A stretch of 64,000 nt of DNA from Axinella damicornis (taxonomy: Eukaryota > Porifera > Demospongiae > Axinellida > Axinellidae), in the NCBI GenBank assembly GCA_963931865.1, contig OZ007506.1, positions 11,843,301-11,907,300 of the forward strand, given 5' to 3'. Under the pieces are notes generated by a model that did no database searches, had not been told where the DNA came from, and was given only the letters and a program-made list of their open reading frames with translations. Positions 10,122 to 22,102 of this stretch are shown one piece after another. Made by a program: the position numbers and the translations under genes. Positions within the stretch are counted from its first letter, which is position 1. Every line of letters begins with the position of its first letter.

Positions 10122-12955
10122 ATGCAGTTTCGCAATCAATTCTGGAAGAGAAAATCTCACTTTGAGGAGCTTCAAAACGTCCATGATGGATGTCTGCCAT
10201 TTCCAACGTACGAACAATGGGAAAGAGAAGGTCCATCCAGCTATCCATCATGGCATTCTATTGCAGGATGTTTCATGTTTGACTTTTGGGACAAGGAAAA
10301 ACTGTATACACATCATACACAACTCACTTCATTTGACAGCAGTGAAACATGGCTGAGTTGTGACCACACATTTGCTTCAGCAGGTATGAGTGCATATGGA
10401 GATTACTAATCATATCTATCTAGTGTATGAAATGTTGAACATAAATGGCAGCCCCATGCATTCAGAAATCGCTTTTCTAATGCCTAAACTTAGCTGCTCT
10501 ATATATACTAGCTTCAAGCAATTACGCGTATAAATGTGGACCATCTCCACCTAGACGATCACATATCCCCAAGTATAAGGCAAATTTTAATGTAGCTGAT
10601 TTCGGCATGGGACTGTCACACTATACTTGGCACTATAGTATTAATTAATGCATGATATTCTCTCATTGTTTAGGGAATATTGGTCTATCACGAAACTTTG
10701 ACAGCAGATGGGTTACTCAGTATGGATCACTGTTCTGCGTGATGAACCACATGGGTCAAATTATGACATGGCGTCTCACTCAAGGGGTTGCCTTTGCCAA
10801 AATTGAGGGTTTGCTAACTGCCCTGCAAGAGCGTCTGCTGCAACAGGGTAAACAGGTGACAGAATTTTACATAGACAATTGTTGTGCATGGAGCAGACTC
10901 CTTCAGGGCGTGTTTGGAGATGGTTTGAAAGTGTACCTAGACCTTTTCCATGCTGTTAAACGGATCTCAGATAAAATTCCAAAAAGACACCCATTGAGGA
11001 AAGAGTGTGTGGAGGACTTACGCATGGTTTTTAGGGATCCTACAGACCAAGGATCAAAAAGAACAAAGGAAACACCAAGTGCTGCTATCTTGATTAAGAA
11101 CATTAGGAACTTTGAAGACAGGTGGAAGAGTACCCAGTCTGCTGGGAAAATGGTACTGAACCAAGCAGCCATCAAAGAAATTAGAAACCTAGAAGTGCAT
11201 ATGAACAAAGGCTGCCTATCAGGTATTAAACCTGGAAGGGGTACAAACCGGAATGAAGCTTTACATAGGAGGTTGAACCACATCATGTGTGCATCCAGGT
11301 ATGGAGTTGAGTTAGCTTATGCCTTGCTAACCACCTACTTTTACCAGCACAACGAGAAGATGCTGGCAAAAGCAGAAAAAAGAGCAGAGAGGCCCATTTT
11401 TGCCTATCAACAACGATGTACTAGTAGTAGTTGCCTGACGACAGAGAAGTTTGGTCTAGCCTTTCCACAACCTGTGTTGAATACAGCTGCTTCTTGCTCT
11501 CAGTCAAACCCTCCAAATGAGTTACCACTACAACTAAAAACGTCAAATTATGATGCTATTAAGGAAAGAATACTGACGACATCCCATTCTATCTTGGGAT
11601 CTACAGCTAAATTGACAGATGATGATGCATCACATGAAAGTAGCAGTGACAGCAATACAGATGATGATGACTCTGTCGCATTGGAATGGGCTAAGACAGT
11701 TTTACTACAAGCTCTTGCGTGGTACTACATTTATGAGCAACTTTCCGGTTATTCATCGACTGCTTATGTCAAGTGTGGCACTATCCCATTCATGAACTCA
11801 GCACTTACAAACCTCTTCATGTGGTCCAGGAGCTCAAGTGCGGACACAGACAGCGAAAAACACACACATGAACATCGCCTTGATTCTGTTCTCAAATCAT
11901 GGAATTTTGAGCGGATTGCTGTTCCTAGTGATGGTGATTGTCTTTTTGCATCCGTGGTTCTGAGCATTAAAGAGCTTTCCCAGCGTGGAATCACCAACGT
12001 ACTGCAACATATGTCTATTGACCCTAAAGAGCAATCAAACGATGATATAGTATGTCTGTTAAGAAAAGCAGTTGTTGATGAGTGGCTAGGAGACAACACT
12101 GGGAATTATCAAGCATTTTTGACATCAGATCAGTTGCATAAGCAAGCACGGTCATTCCTCAAAAATGGAACATTTGCAGGAGACATTGGAGATCTGGTTG
12201 TTCAGGCATTAGCAAACGTGTTAAAAAGTCCAATTGTCGTGTTCACTTCTGTGGAGAATATGCCCACAATTGTGATAACTCCACCCCATGTTGTAATTGA
12301 AAATGCACAGCCACTGCACCTTGCCTACAATGCTCATGGGCCTGGCCACTATGATGCTGCTGTTTGGGTCTCACCAGATACACAGCCGGAGGAACTATCT
12401 GAAGAAGCAGCATTGCCTCAGCAACCTGCTTGCTCCTGTGGTAGAAAATCCACTAAGGGAACTCCATGCTCTCTGCAGTTGAATATATACACAACACGGT
12501 GCCCATGCTATAACTTGCAATCTGGATGCAATCACAAATGTCGTTGTAAGAACTGCCAGAATCCATATGGAATACGACTAGTTCCGGCAGAAAGACCAAG
12601 CACTGGCAGCAAACGCAAATATGAGGCACATAGATGGCAGAAACAATCGCTGAAAGGAACCAAAGCCATGAAATTCATGGATGAAGTCGATGTGCCAGTT
12701 AAAACTGGGACATTCAGCACAACGGAGACACTCCTTGTCTCAGCCATTATACAAAACATATACAATTCTGATCCACAAATAACTCTTTACGAAATTGACA
12801 GCTTGATGGTTCATAGTACATACAATACAGTCCGCAAAGTTGCTGAAGCATTGAACCTTCAACTACCAATACACGAGAGATTGGTCAATGAAATTGTACA
12901 AATGTGCCAGTCTTACTTTCAGCGTTATGATCTGTTTGACAGAATGCACATTTAG
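10122..12955 (+). CDS. DDE transposase fused to OTU-like protease and CXC-like Cys cluster
   Basis: Two exons, 10122-10383 and 10674-12955 (donor gtatga, acceptor gtttag, phase 1), encode about 847 aa. An in-frame ATG at 10053 would add 23. Candidate DDE residues are the D of SCDHTFAS (about 84), the D of FYIDNCC (about 155, followed by LDLFHAVKRIS) and the E of NRNEALHRRL (about 281). Residues about 503-645 look like an OTU cysteine protease: PSDGDCLFASV holds the D-G-D-C nucleophile motif and GPGHYDAAV the catalytic His. Residues about 672-718 form a Cys-rich cluster (CSCGRK, RCPCYN, HKCRCKNCQNPYG) like CXC/TSO1 zinc-binding domains. KDZ/Zisupton-type transposases are the closest kind I can suggest. 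The long frame appears intact, so the gene may be recently active. Confidence 0.75.
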
Positions 12956-13214
12956 TATTGCACATGCACACATACATTCAGACACAGCCAATTCTGTGCA
13001 TGCATGCACGTGCAGATTTGTAGCTGAATTGTAGTTACTCAATTTTGTGGGTTTTCTTCTTTTTTTTTGGTTGGCTTTTTCATCTATTAGCTACTAGTAC
13101 TTTATGGACTTTACGACCCTTTTACACTAGTTGATGTGAACCGTTAATGTTAACACTCAGTGTCATACTGCAGATGGTCATACCATTACACTGCTGTACT
13201 GTCATCTGCTATAC
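12956..13214. other. 3' flank of the transposase gene
   Basis: AT-rich unique sequence between the stop codon and the right satellite array, with a T-rich run at about 13058-13078. No gene is seen. A polyadenylation region is plausible but no clean AATAAA was found. Confidence 0.4.
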
Positions 13215-15195
13215 AGTGATAGTGGTGACTACTGTGACAGCAGTGACAGTGGTGACAATAGTGACAGTAGTGACAATGGAGACAGTAGTGACAGCAGTGA
13301 CAGTAGTGACAGTGGAGACAGTGGTGACAGTGGTGACAGTGGTGACAATGGAGACAGTGGTGACAGTGGAGACAATAGTGACAGTGGTGACAGCAGTGAC
13401 AGTGGTGACAGTGGAGACAGTAGTGACAGTGGAGACAGTAGTGACAGTGGTGACATTGGTGACAGTGGAGACAGTAGTGACAGTGGTGACAGTGGTGACA
13501 GTGGAGACATTAGTGACAGTGGTGACAGTGGTGACAGTGGAGACAGTGGAGACAGTAGTGACAGTAGTGACAGTGGAGACAGTAGTGACAGTGGTGACAG
13601 TGGTGACAGTGGAGACAGTGGTGACAGTGGTGACAGTGGTGACAGTGGAGACAGTGGTGACAGTGGTGACAGTGGTGACAGTGGAGACAGTGGTGACAGC
13701 AGTGACAGTGGTGACAGTGGAGACAGTGGTGACAGTGGTGACAGTGGTGACAGTGGTGACAGTAGTGACAGTGGTGACAGTGGAGACAGTAGTGACAGTG
13801 GTGACAGTGGAGACAGTGGAGACAGTGGTGACAGTGGAGACAGTGGAGACAGTAGTGACAGTAGTGACAGTAGTGACAGTAGTGACAGTAGTGACAGTAG
13901 TGACAGTGGTGACAGTAGTGACAGTAGTGACAGTGGAGACAGTGGAGACAGTGGTGACAGTGGAGACAGTAGTGACAGTAGTGACAGTGGAGACAGTGGA
14001 GACAGTAGTGACAGTGGAGACAATAGTGACATTGGTGACAGTGGAGACAGTAGTGACAGTGGAGACAGTAGTGACAGTGGAGACAATAGTGACATTGGTG
14101 ACAGTGGTGACAGTAGTGACAATGGAGACAGTGGTGACAGTGGAGACAATAGTGACAGTGGTGACAGCAGTGACAGTGGTGACAGTGGAGACAGTAGTGA
14201 CAGTGGAGACAGTAGTGACAGTGGTGACAGTGGTGACAGTGGAGACAGTAGTGACAGTGGTGACAGTGGTGACAGTGGAGACAGTGGTGACAGCAGTGAC
14301 AGTGGTGACAGTGGTGACAGTGGAGACATTAGTGACAGTGGTGACAGTGGTGACAGTGGAGACAGTGGAGACAGTAGTGACAGTAGTGACAGTGGAGACA
14401 GTAGTGACAGTGGTGACAGTGGTGACAGTGGAGACAGTAGTGACAGTGGTGACAGTGGTGACAGTGGAGACAGTGGTGACAGTGGTGACAGTGGTGACAG
14501 TGGAGACAGTGGTGACAGCAGTGACAGTGGTGACAGTGGAGACAGTGGTGACAGTGGTGACAGTGGTGACAGTGGTGACAGTAGTGACAGTGGTGACAGT
14601 GGAGACAGTGGTGACAGTGGTGACAGTGGAGACAGTGGTGACAGTGGAGACAGTGGAGACAGTAGTGACAGTAGTGACAGTAGTGACAGTAGTGACAGTG
14701 GTGACAGTGGAGACAGTGGTGACAGTGGTGACAGTGGTGACAGTGGAGACAGTGGAGACAGTAGTGACAGTAGTGACAGTGGAGACAGTGGAGACAGTAG
14801 TGACAGTGGAGACAATAGTGACATTGGTGACAGTGGAGACAGTAGTGACAGTGGAGACAGTAGTGACAGTGGAGACAATAGTGACATTGGTGACAGTGGT
14901 GACAGTAGTGACAATGGAGACAGTGGTGACAGTGGAGACAATAGTGACAGTGGTGACAGCAGTGACAGTGGTGACAGTGGAGAGAGTAGTGACAGTGGAG
15001 ACAGTAGTGACAATGGAGACAGTGGTGACAGTGGAGACAATAGTGACAGTGGTGACAGCAGTGACAGTGGTGACAGTGGAGACAGTAGTGACAGTGGAGA
15101 CAGTAGTGACAGTGGTGACAGTGGTGACAGTGGAGACAGTAGTGACAGTGGTGACAGTGGTGACAGTGGAGACATTAGTGACAGTGGTGACAGTC
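13215..15195. repeat. Right 9-bp satellite array (GTGACAGTG-type)
   Basis: About 1.97 kb of GTGACAGTG, GAGACAGTG, GTGACAGTA and similar 9-mers, the reverse complement of the left array. A long block beginning GACAATAGTGACATTGGTG at 14019 recurs at 14811. The offset is 792 bp, exactly 88 units, so segmental duplication inside the array preserved register. Confidence 0.95.
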
Positions 15196-15344
15196 CCCAC
15201 CTCCAGATACTGATCCATGGCACTGTAGAGCAATTGTTGTGCTGCTCTCCCGAATATATTTGCATGACTGTAAAGGTGTTAGAGTGCGGAGACATGCATT
15301 GATCTGCACTTTTAAGCACCTTTCTTCCGTTTACAGAACAACCG

Positions 15345-15545
15345 TACCGTGAGCGATCGAATTTCCTGTCCGCGATGATATTTCCTAGGAAATATGCACG
15401 CCCGGCGTTAATATTTCCTAGGAAATTTCAACGCCGCGATCATATTTCCGAGCGATCGGATTTACTGTAACACCGGCACCGGATTACTCACTTAGCGAAC
15501 GAAGGGGGCCCGCGGAAGTAGCTGAGCGAGCGAACTTCTACCTAA
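15345..15545. repeat. Palindrome-rich repeat fragment
   Basis: Contains two self-complementary TTTCCTAGGAAA motifs and the direct pair GAGCGATCGAATTTCC / GAGCGATCGGATTTAC. It is followed by CACCGGCACCGGATTACTCAC and GTAGCTGAGCGAGCGAA, which match the end of the repeat family found at 44122-44553 and 61845-62421. It is probably a truncated member or a neighbouring insertion. Confidence 0.6.
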
Positions 15546-15972
15546 AATGACAGTCATTTGGCTTATTAGGTCTAGTACTAATCTTCGAGTACAACTTAAC
15601 ATCGTGACAGCAAAGCTGGCAGTCAATAATATAGAGTGTGCTACTGCTAGCTCTGCTAGCTGATATATAGTTGAAGAGTTTGTCTCATCTTTGTCCTCTT
15701 CGACATGGACTCATTGGCAAAGCTTTGTTGCACAACTCAATTCAGTATGTAGGACCATGTCCAAGTTCCTCTACAAACTATCAAAATCATTCTTCTGGAC
15801 GCTGGATGTGGGGCAGCACACTGCCCCACACAATAGCTGCATTGCTGCCGACTCATGTTGGGCGGGGCTTGCTTGGAAGTCCGGACGGCCTCGCTGTGCA
15901 GTGGGCGGGGCTGGTTCCTGGTCGTCCCACACATGTAATGACATGATGACATAGGATCTACATGATGATGAG
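15546..15972. other. No recognisable gene
   Basis: Short overlapping open frames occur on both strands between 15670 and 15990, but none shows a domain, a repeat structure or clear splice partners. I see nothing to annotate beyond the target-site copy ATGATGAG at 15965-15972. Confidence 0.5.
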
Positions 15973-16422
15973 TAGGCTTGCGGAAATTATTCCCCAAATT
16001 TTGCCCATTATTCTATTCTTTTATTCCTAAAAATTTTACCTATTATTCCCAAGACAGCCACCTATTATTCTCAATGAAAACCAAACCGTGAGACCGAACT
16101 CTCCTTCACACCTTGCGTCGGCGATCGAGATAGCCTTAGTAAAGACCATCGCTGGCCTCTCTTCACCCGAACCGGAGGGTTAGCTTTTACTTCACGCTTC
16201 CTAGCTAACTCAGAGGGCTCTGGGAACTTGAGCCTACCTAGTAGAGAGCTAGTAGATTGGCTACACTCTCCTTTCTCCGACGAACAGTCGCTAGCAGCCA
16301 TTTCCGCCACGTGATAATCCGTTTTTCCCCCGGTAAACTCACCGATTATTCCGGAAATATTCTTCATTCTTTGTGCTACCTATTATTCTTTTATTATTCC
16401 CGGAATAATTTCCGCAAGCCTA
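15973..16422. mobile_element. 450-bp hAT-like MITE with 8-bp target duplication
   Basis: The ends are TAGGCTTGCGGAAATTATTC and its exact reverse complement, giving a perfect ~21-bp TIR. The flanks are identical 8-mers, ATGATGAG, at 15965-15972 and 16423-16430. An 8-bp duplication is typical of hAT. The interior has no transposase. Sub-terminal ATTATTC repeats are present at both ends. Confidence 0.9.
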
Positions 16423-16607
16423 ATGATGAGCACTCATGCATATCCAAGATCCGAAACTTCTTCTTTGGGACGATATCACTCATGGCAGGTCCTCTGGAAC
16501 TCAAGCTGCTGTGTCGTCCTTCAACGAACATCCGTACTTTATCCTAGTGAGTGCTGCTAGTGCTCGCGATGTTCACCTTAAATAATTTGGTGAGTGCATG
16601 AATCCAG

Positions 16608-16696
16608 TAGCCTCGTACCCAGTCCCACGCCCAGCTTTTCGTCGCTGCTTAGTACGGTAAAGCGGGAAGCTGGGCGTGGGACTGGGAACGAGGCTA
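16608..16696. repeat. 89-bp hairpin of the CTCGTWCCCAG family
   Basis: The left arm TAGCCTCGTACCCAGTCCCA pairs with the right arm TGGGACTGGGAACGAGGCTA, and the inner arms (CGCCCAGCTT) also pair. The terminal motif is shared with the elements at 21258 and 22103, so it appears to be the smallest member of one TIR family. Confidence 0.8.
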
Positions 16697-16888
16697 TGAA
16701 TCCAGCAAGTCTTAATATAATTTGACCCCAGACCCCGTGCTGGCCAGGAACGGGCTGGTAATTTATTTGTGATCCTGTTGGTGGGTGCCTTTATCATACT
16801 GACACAAGGGATTTTGTCAGTGTATTCACAGGTGGCACAGATAGTGGCAGATTGTGACAAATCACTATAAATTATGTATTGCTAGCCC

Positions 16889-17200
16889 CAGTCTTGCGTG
16901 GCCAGACCCAACCTGCAAGTAAAGGTCTGGGCAAATGAACTACCCTTCCGCATGGCCTAGGAATTTATTAGTTGCTGTGAGTAGGTGAGAAGCCACAGGT
17001 GCTGGCTCGCGACCAATGAGTAACATTATGTATACTGGTGCATGTGCACGTATAACACTATTCATCAGTTACACGCGTACTAGTTAACACGCAGTTTTCC
17101 CCAATCAACACTTTCACCAGAAATGCAGGTCTCAGCTACGCTGAAGGGTAGTTAATTTGCCCAGACCCTTATTTGCGGGTTGGGTCTGGGAACCAGACTA
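16889..17200. mobile_element. ~312-bp MITE with ~55-bp TIRs
   Basis: The left end (AGTCTTGCGTGGCCAGACCC...GGTCTGGGCAAATGAACTACCC) pairs with the right end (GGGTAGTTAATTTGCCCAGACC...GGTCTGGGAACCAGACTA) with a few mismatches. No coding sequence. A target duplication could not be fixed. Confidence 0.75.
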
Positions 17201-17804
17201 GACCCCATTGAATGAGATCTGGCTGCGGTCTGGCTGTGCGAGACTTTGTAGCCTCTCGAATGTTACCCACCACTGATTGACTCACATGATCGTCGTACGG
17301 GGAAAAGGAACTACAAGCCGTTAGCAGGCTGGACTCGGCTGACTGCAGTTGTGCTAATCGAATTGTTATGACGTAAAAACACCTGACTTCAGCTTAATCT
17401 CATGTTATCATGCCAAGTAAACTTAGTAAAGTAGTTCAAAATTTCTAGACCTTCCTTCTCCGCATGCACATACTGAAAGTGATCGCATGCTGGAGAAAGC
17501 AAAAGCTAGCAGGAGTGCCTCCCTTGTGTAGTCACATACCAGACCACAGCTATTCAAGTCTGGACTGATTTTGTGGGTTTGTATTGACATAATTACTATC
17601 ACATCAATGCATCCTGTTGCTATTGTGTTGTAATCTGGCCAATACAGTGATAGACCTACTTCTTCGAACATGGTGGTAACACTGTCAACATGGTGGATGG
17701 AGAAATTGTGTCCACGATGGCTATACCGACCTCTCATTTGTGGTTCATTCAGAAGTGAGGAGTGCAATCAAAGAGGTGGGCATTAGGGTGACAATCAGTT
17801 TGTT

Positions 17805-17840
<36 letters not shown>

Positions 17841-20800
17841 AGGGGGGAAGGGTGGGATGGCGAAGGAGGAAGGTGGTGGTAGGTGGGGGATTGGATACTC
17901 CACCAACACCGCTAGGAAACAGTCTTATCCCACCATTATATACTTCACAGACATCGTGACTATTGTTTCAGCTTCACAGTCAGAAGGTTGCATATACGGC
18001 AAGCGGTCACCCCCACACCTTGGATACGGCCATACACCAGCCGATAGCATGTGTTTGGTGCGCATTGGCAGAGATGTCACGTCGATTGTAGCTGCCTGCA
18101 GGTGTTCCGTGCGGAGCATGTGTTCTATGAACAGCTCTAGTTGACAATGTACAATAAATTAATAATGCTGTTGTAGAGGTATAGCAGTAGTTGTTTAACC
18201 AGTGACTATCAAGACACTTAAGTGCATGATGTCACTTCTGGTAATTAACTCCTTAGAACCCCTTGGTAAGAGCTGTGTAGGCCAGTTCCCTTATTTTGAG
18301 CGTTAATGGACCTAGGAAATAGTCCACTCACTTTGTATGGCCTCTATTCTCAGTGCTCAAGCCAACTTTTCAGCTAGAGCTGGTTAGTATTGCCTGCACA
18401 ATGTGATCAAGTACTTGTTAGCAACTGGGTGTGGTTAGAGCCACGGATGTGCTCAGGACTGCAGCTGAATGCTGTCCTGTGTGAGTTGGGGTGTGTTTCA
18501 GTTAGTACTAGCTATGAGACTGACCTCAGTTGGTTAGTAAATGTAAATTGTGATTCATTTTCAAGTCCAAAAAACTCTTGACAGTAGTCTTGCAGTTCAG
18601 ACTGCAAAGGAATGTAGTTGAAACCCTTAAGAGGAGTTTAGGAACTGCAACAGCTAAATTGTTATTAGCTCATCTTCTCTGGCACCCTGACTGGCTGTGT
18701 CTGCTCTACAATTTGATGCATACTTCAGACGTTTCAGTGCTTTGTTCTTGTGTATTGGTCTTCAGGTATCCCTGGCATCCAGTTGTAGAGGGGGGCTTGG
18801 AATGACACCCCTATTCCAATAACGTATGTGCTATTGGAGCAAAGACATTGTCATAGTACGTTTCAGCTCCTTCAGCTGTTTAGCGTCTATGCTCAATATC
18901 TTGATGAGCATAGTTATGACTTAAGTGTATTGTAATGTACATATTGTCCCACTGTAAGTGACAGGTGTTTCATGGTTTGTGGGATCACACCATTTAGACC
19001 TGCTTTTGAGAGATATGGCCATGAGGCCACTTAACCCTGTCTCTTCTTGCCATGGGCACTTGAGCTAGAAATAGTCGCTCCTGGTAAACAGCTTGGGCCA
19101 AGCATTGCTCCTCACCAACCGAAGATATTTCCTGCCAGTGTGCAGTGTTCCCCCAAAGGAGGGTATACCAGGCTGCTTCCCCCTCCTTTGTCAGCTTTGA
19201 GCCAGTAAACTTCATTATACCAAGGGAGTTTGGTCTCTGGAGATGTGGACTCACTTCAGGAGCTGTTGCTACACATGAAATCAGTGTCTGCCATCATTAG
19301 ATTTTTCCATTGGGATGGGCTTTGTGGTCAACCCTTCAAGTGTCATGCATTGTTGTGGAAGTACAGTAGCAATCTGCAGTGGTTTTGATGCTATGGCATC
19401 TGGAATATTCATGTGTTTGTGTAGCCTTGCTAATCACGTGATTGTGTTTCTGTTCCCCAGGTAACCGTTGCAGATAACTTTCTTAATGGCAGAAGAAAGA
19501 CTGTGGAACATTGGTATGTGGAGTTTTATGCACCATCTACCACTCATGCAAACCATGCTGTTTCAGTAGTATCGCTACATCCAGAAGTACTGACATGTAC
19601 TGGACTGTTCAGTGGGCAGTTGGTCATTTGCAAAGTGAAAGTGGTTTTGTCACAAGTTTGTTGAACACACTAGAAGCCACTCAACTGGTGGTGGGATCCA
19701 ATGTTAACCTTTGTGCGCTTTGACAAAATTGTAAAACTGCATAGAGAACAAGTCTGGTTTTCTGTACAGCATTTCCTAGTGACGAATGTAGGACGCAAGT
19801 TGCTGTTTAGTAGGTAACCATAACCTACTTTCATATCCAATGATATGACGAATCAGGTACGTTGGGTTGCTTGGACCAATCATGTACTAGGTATTTAACC
19901 CTCCTGGAATCACAAGCAGAAACCACTAGTAATATTCGCGGCCCATTTGGTGTTAAGTTGAGCCATTGGGGGTTTGTGCTGCACATGTGGGAAAGGCTCT
20001 CAACTCTTGCTTCCAATGTATGCCAGACAAACAATTGAGTCACAGAAGGCAGTGATTGTATGAGCATATGCCACTTGTTCCTAAGCCTCCGTCCAGATTT
20101 TATCTTGTGGCTGTGGGTCTGGGAAGAGGCTTGGCTGCCACCTTCCTTCGTCTCAAACCAAGTCTCTATTTGCCGAGGTAGGATAGTCTAGGGACAAATG
20201 TAGAGTAGTGCATGGTTCACAGACTCCATAATTATACCAACATGTTGCTGCACAAGGTTTGCAAACACCAGTACCGGTATACGTATTTGAGTGCTCCCCT
20301 AAAGATCACTATCAACTGCAGGTACTAATTTTTATGTCACAGACATGAAACTAATTGGGGGAGCTAGATAACCACCTATGAAGCAACCAAATCAGCTGTA
20401 TGCACCTGCAGCAGAGTCTGTCCACATTGTCATTCTGAATAATGAATTCACCCTGTTGCACTAGCCTAGCCTAACTGAATTCAGAATCCATCCAGGCAGC
20501 AACCACACTGCTCCGTCTGCTGGTAAAATATGCTAGTGCAACAGGTAGGACAAGCCCATTTTTCAGAATGATGTCTCACGTCTTGCTCTCACCTTGTGGA
20601 ACAGAGCTAGCCTTCTTCTCTGGCTGTTTCGCAGGCACTTTAGTTTATGGCTTGCTCTAATTAACACACAATCACGTATCACATGCTAATATAATATGGG
20701 TTTTTTTCATCATTCACTGAAATTAGCACCTGCAAACAATTAGTGACCTTAGGTATTTTGATGTCTTTCGACATAAAGTATGCATTCCGTTTACGTGCGC

Positions 20801-21115
20801 CAACAATTCTGAATTCCAAACCGAATTGGCAGGTTCCCAGACTTTAGGTAAAGTTTGGCCATGCGAGACTACCTTTGGGTAGGGAGTCTGGTATTGTTAC
20901 TGTCGGTTATATAGCCTTAGACTATAGCAGCCATACAAATCAAAGGCACCGCCTGTGGTTTATATTCCGAAGCCATGCAGCCGTGCAACAGCTGTGGGTT
21001 TATAGAAATTGGAGCATGATGACTCAGCGTTTATGGAAATTAGACCATGGCTCAGCGCATTCTGGAGTGTTGGAGCGTGCAAGGATCTCTAATTCAGGTA
21101 GCTATAGTCTAAGCC
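17201..21115. other. Long stretch without a confident gene
   Basis: Contains a G homopolymer (about 17806-17839), a possible small inverted-repeat element at about 20430-20571 (CATTCTGAAT...CTAG / CTAGTGCAACAGG...TCAGAATG) and several short open frames on both strands. The segment 17660-18055 is open in more than one frame and on both strands with plausible splice sites, so exon status cannot be decided. The minus-strand frame at 18994-19254 has no recognised motif. Confidence 0.45.
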
Positions 21116-21256
21116 AGTTAGACTATGCCCTTTCGTGGTTTATGGGAAATAACCACTCGAGGCTGTTCATTTAGACCACTCGGCTGCGCCTCGTGGTCTA
21201 AATAAACAGCCTCTCGTGGTTATTTCCCATAAACCACTCAAGGCCATAGTCTAACT
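21116..21256. repeat. Foldback element, ~141 bp
   Basis: Near-perfect hairpin: AGTTAGACTATGCCCTTTCG at the left, CCATAGTCTAACT at the right, and a long inner pairing (TTTATGGGAAATAACCACTC / GTGGTTATTTCCCATAAACC) around GGCTGCGCC. The layout matches the hairpin at 9144-9291, but the sequence differs. Confidence 0.8.
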
Positions 21257-21257
21257 A

Positions 21258-21656
21258 TAACTCGTTCCCAGGCCCACACGCGAAACGCGGAAGTGGGCCT
21301 GGTCACACTTGGCAAAATTCCTGTATGTGCTGAGCTCAGCAGTCTTGATTTCGGGTAGGCGAATCACGTTCGTCCATTTCCAATTACTGCGTAGTAATTA
21401 CATTCTTTATCCCGTGAAAAGTGTAGCTGTTTGATAAAACCGCTGTTCTAGCCTTCAAAACTCACCTCTGGTCGCTCCTTGACATGGACGTTCTACTTAG
21501 CCATCACTAACAGCTACCTTTCGCGTGATTTCGAATGCATCTAAGTAAGGAATGTAATCAATTGCGCAGTTATGCTGACTGTGCACATACAGGAATTTTG
21601 CCAAGTGTCACCAGGCCCTCTTCCGCGTTCCGCGTGAGGGCCTGGGTACGAGGCTA
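21258..21656. mobile_element. ~400-bp MITE with ~75-bp TIRs (CTCGTWCCCAGGCC family)
   Basis: The left arm starts TAACTCGTTCCCAGGCCC and the right arm ends GGGCCTGGGTACGAGGCTA. Pairing extends through CGCGGAAG, GGGCCTGGT, ACACTTGGCAAAATTCC and TGTATGTGC. No coding capacity. Confidence 0.85.
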
Positions 21657-22102
21657 ACTGTCGGTATGTATGTGTTATCTATCTCCCTTGCATTATCACT
21701 ATTCACTGACTAATGTGATGGAGAAGTTATGCATGATTGTGCTATGGTAGATCCAGCATCCTGACTGCTGGATATAACTTATCAGTAATTTAGAATGCTA
21801 TTAGCATGCTCCAGCGCCTAGTTATAACTCACCAAGCAAGTTTGCAAGCATAACCGGACTACATTCATTTTGTTCTTGTTTCATCTAGGTAACACTATAC
21901 GGTAAGGATTGAGGAGAACAATTGGGTTTTTCACACATAATTGTGCACACTTTGTTAGTCTTATAATAATATTATCAGATCATTCATTCAACTATATAAT
22001 AAAAGTTAGTGTATGAATAATAATTAATGTTTATTTAGTGAGTGAGATAACTGCTGTGACAATTTGCGAAATAGATGTGCAACTTGTCCCCCCCCCCCAG
22101 CA

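Larger units (their letters stand above)
3622..15195. mobile_element. Putative ~11.6-kb transposon bounded by inverted 9-bp satellite arrays
   Basis: Two arrays of the same 9-bp unit in opposite orientation (3622-6192 and 13215-15195) enclose a head-to-head gene pair: a DDE transposase/OTU gene (plus) and a P-loop ATPase gene (minus). This symmetry, the transposase and the compact shared promoter region suggest one mobile unit. KDZ/Zisupton-type elements are known to be long DNA transposons, so membership or kinship is possible. I found no short TIR or target-site duplication outside the arrays, so the exact ends are unknown. The boundaries given are the array edges. The alternative is two independent satellite expansions beside an old element. 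Confidence 0.6.

Noticed and set aside
13147..15319. Open frames of 674-696 codons in the right array
   Set aside because: Same reason as the left array. The translation is the repeat read in different frames.
17660..18055. Possible spliced gene on the plus strand (FEHGGNTVNMVDGEIVS...)
   Set aside because: Two plus frames and one minus frame are open over the same bases, and no family is recognised. Evidence is insufficient.
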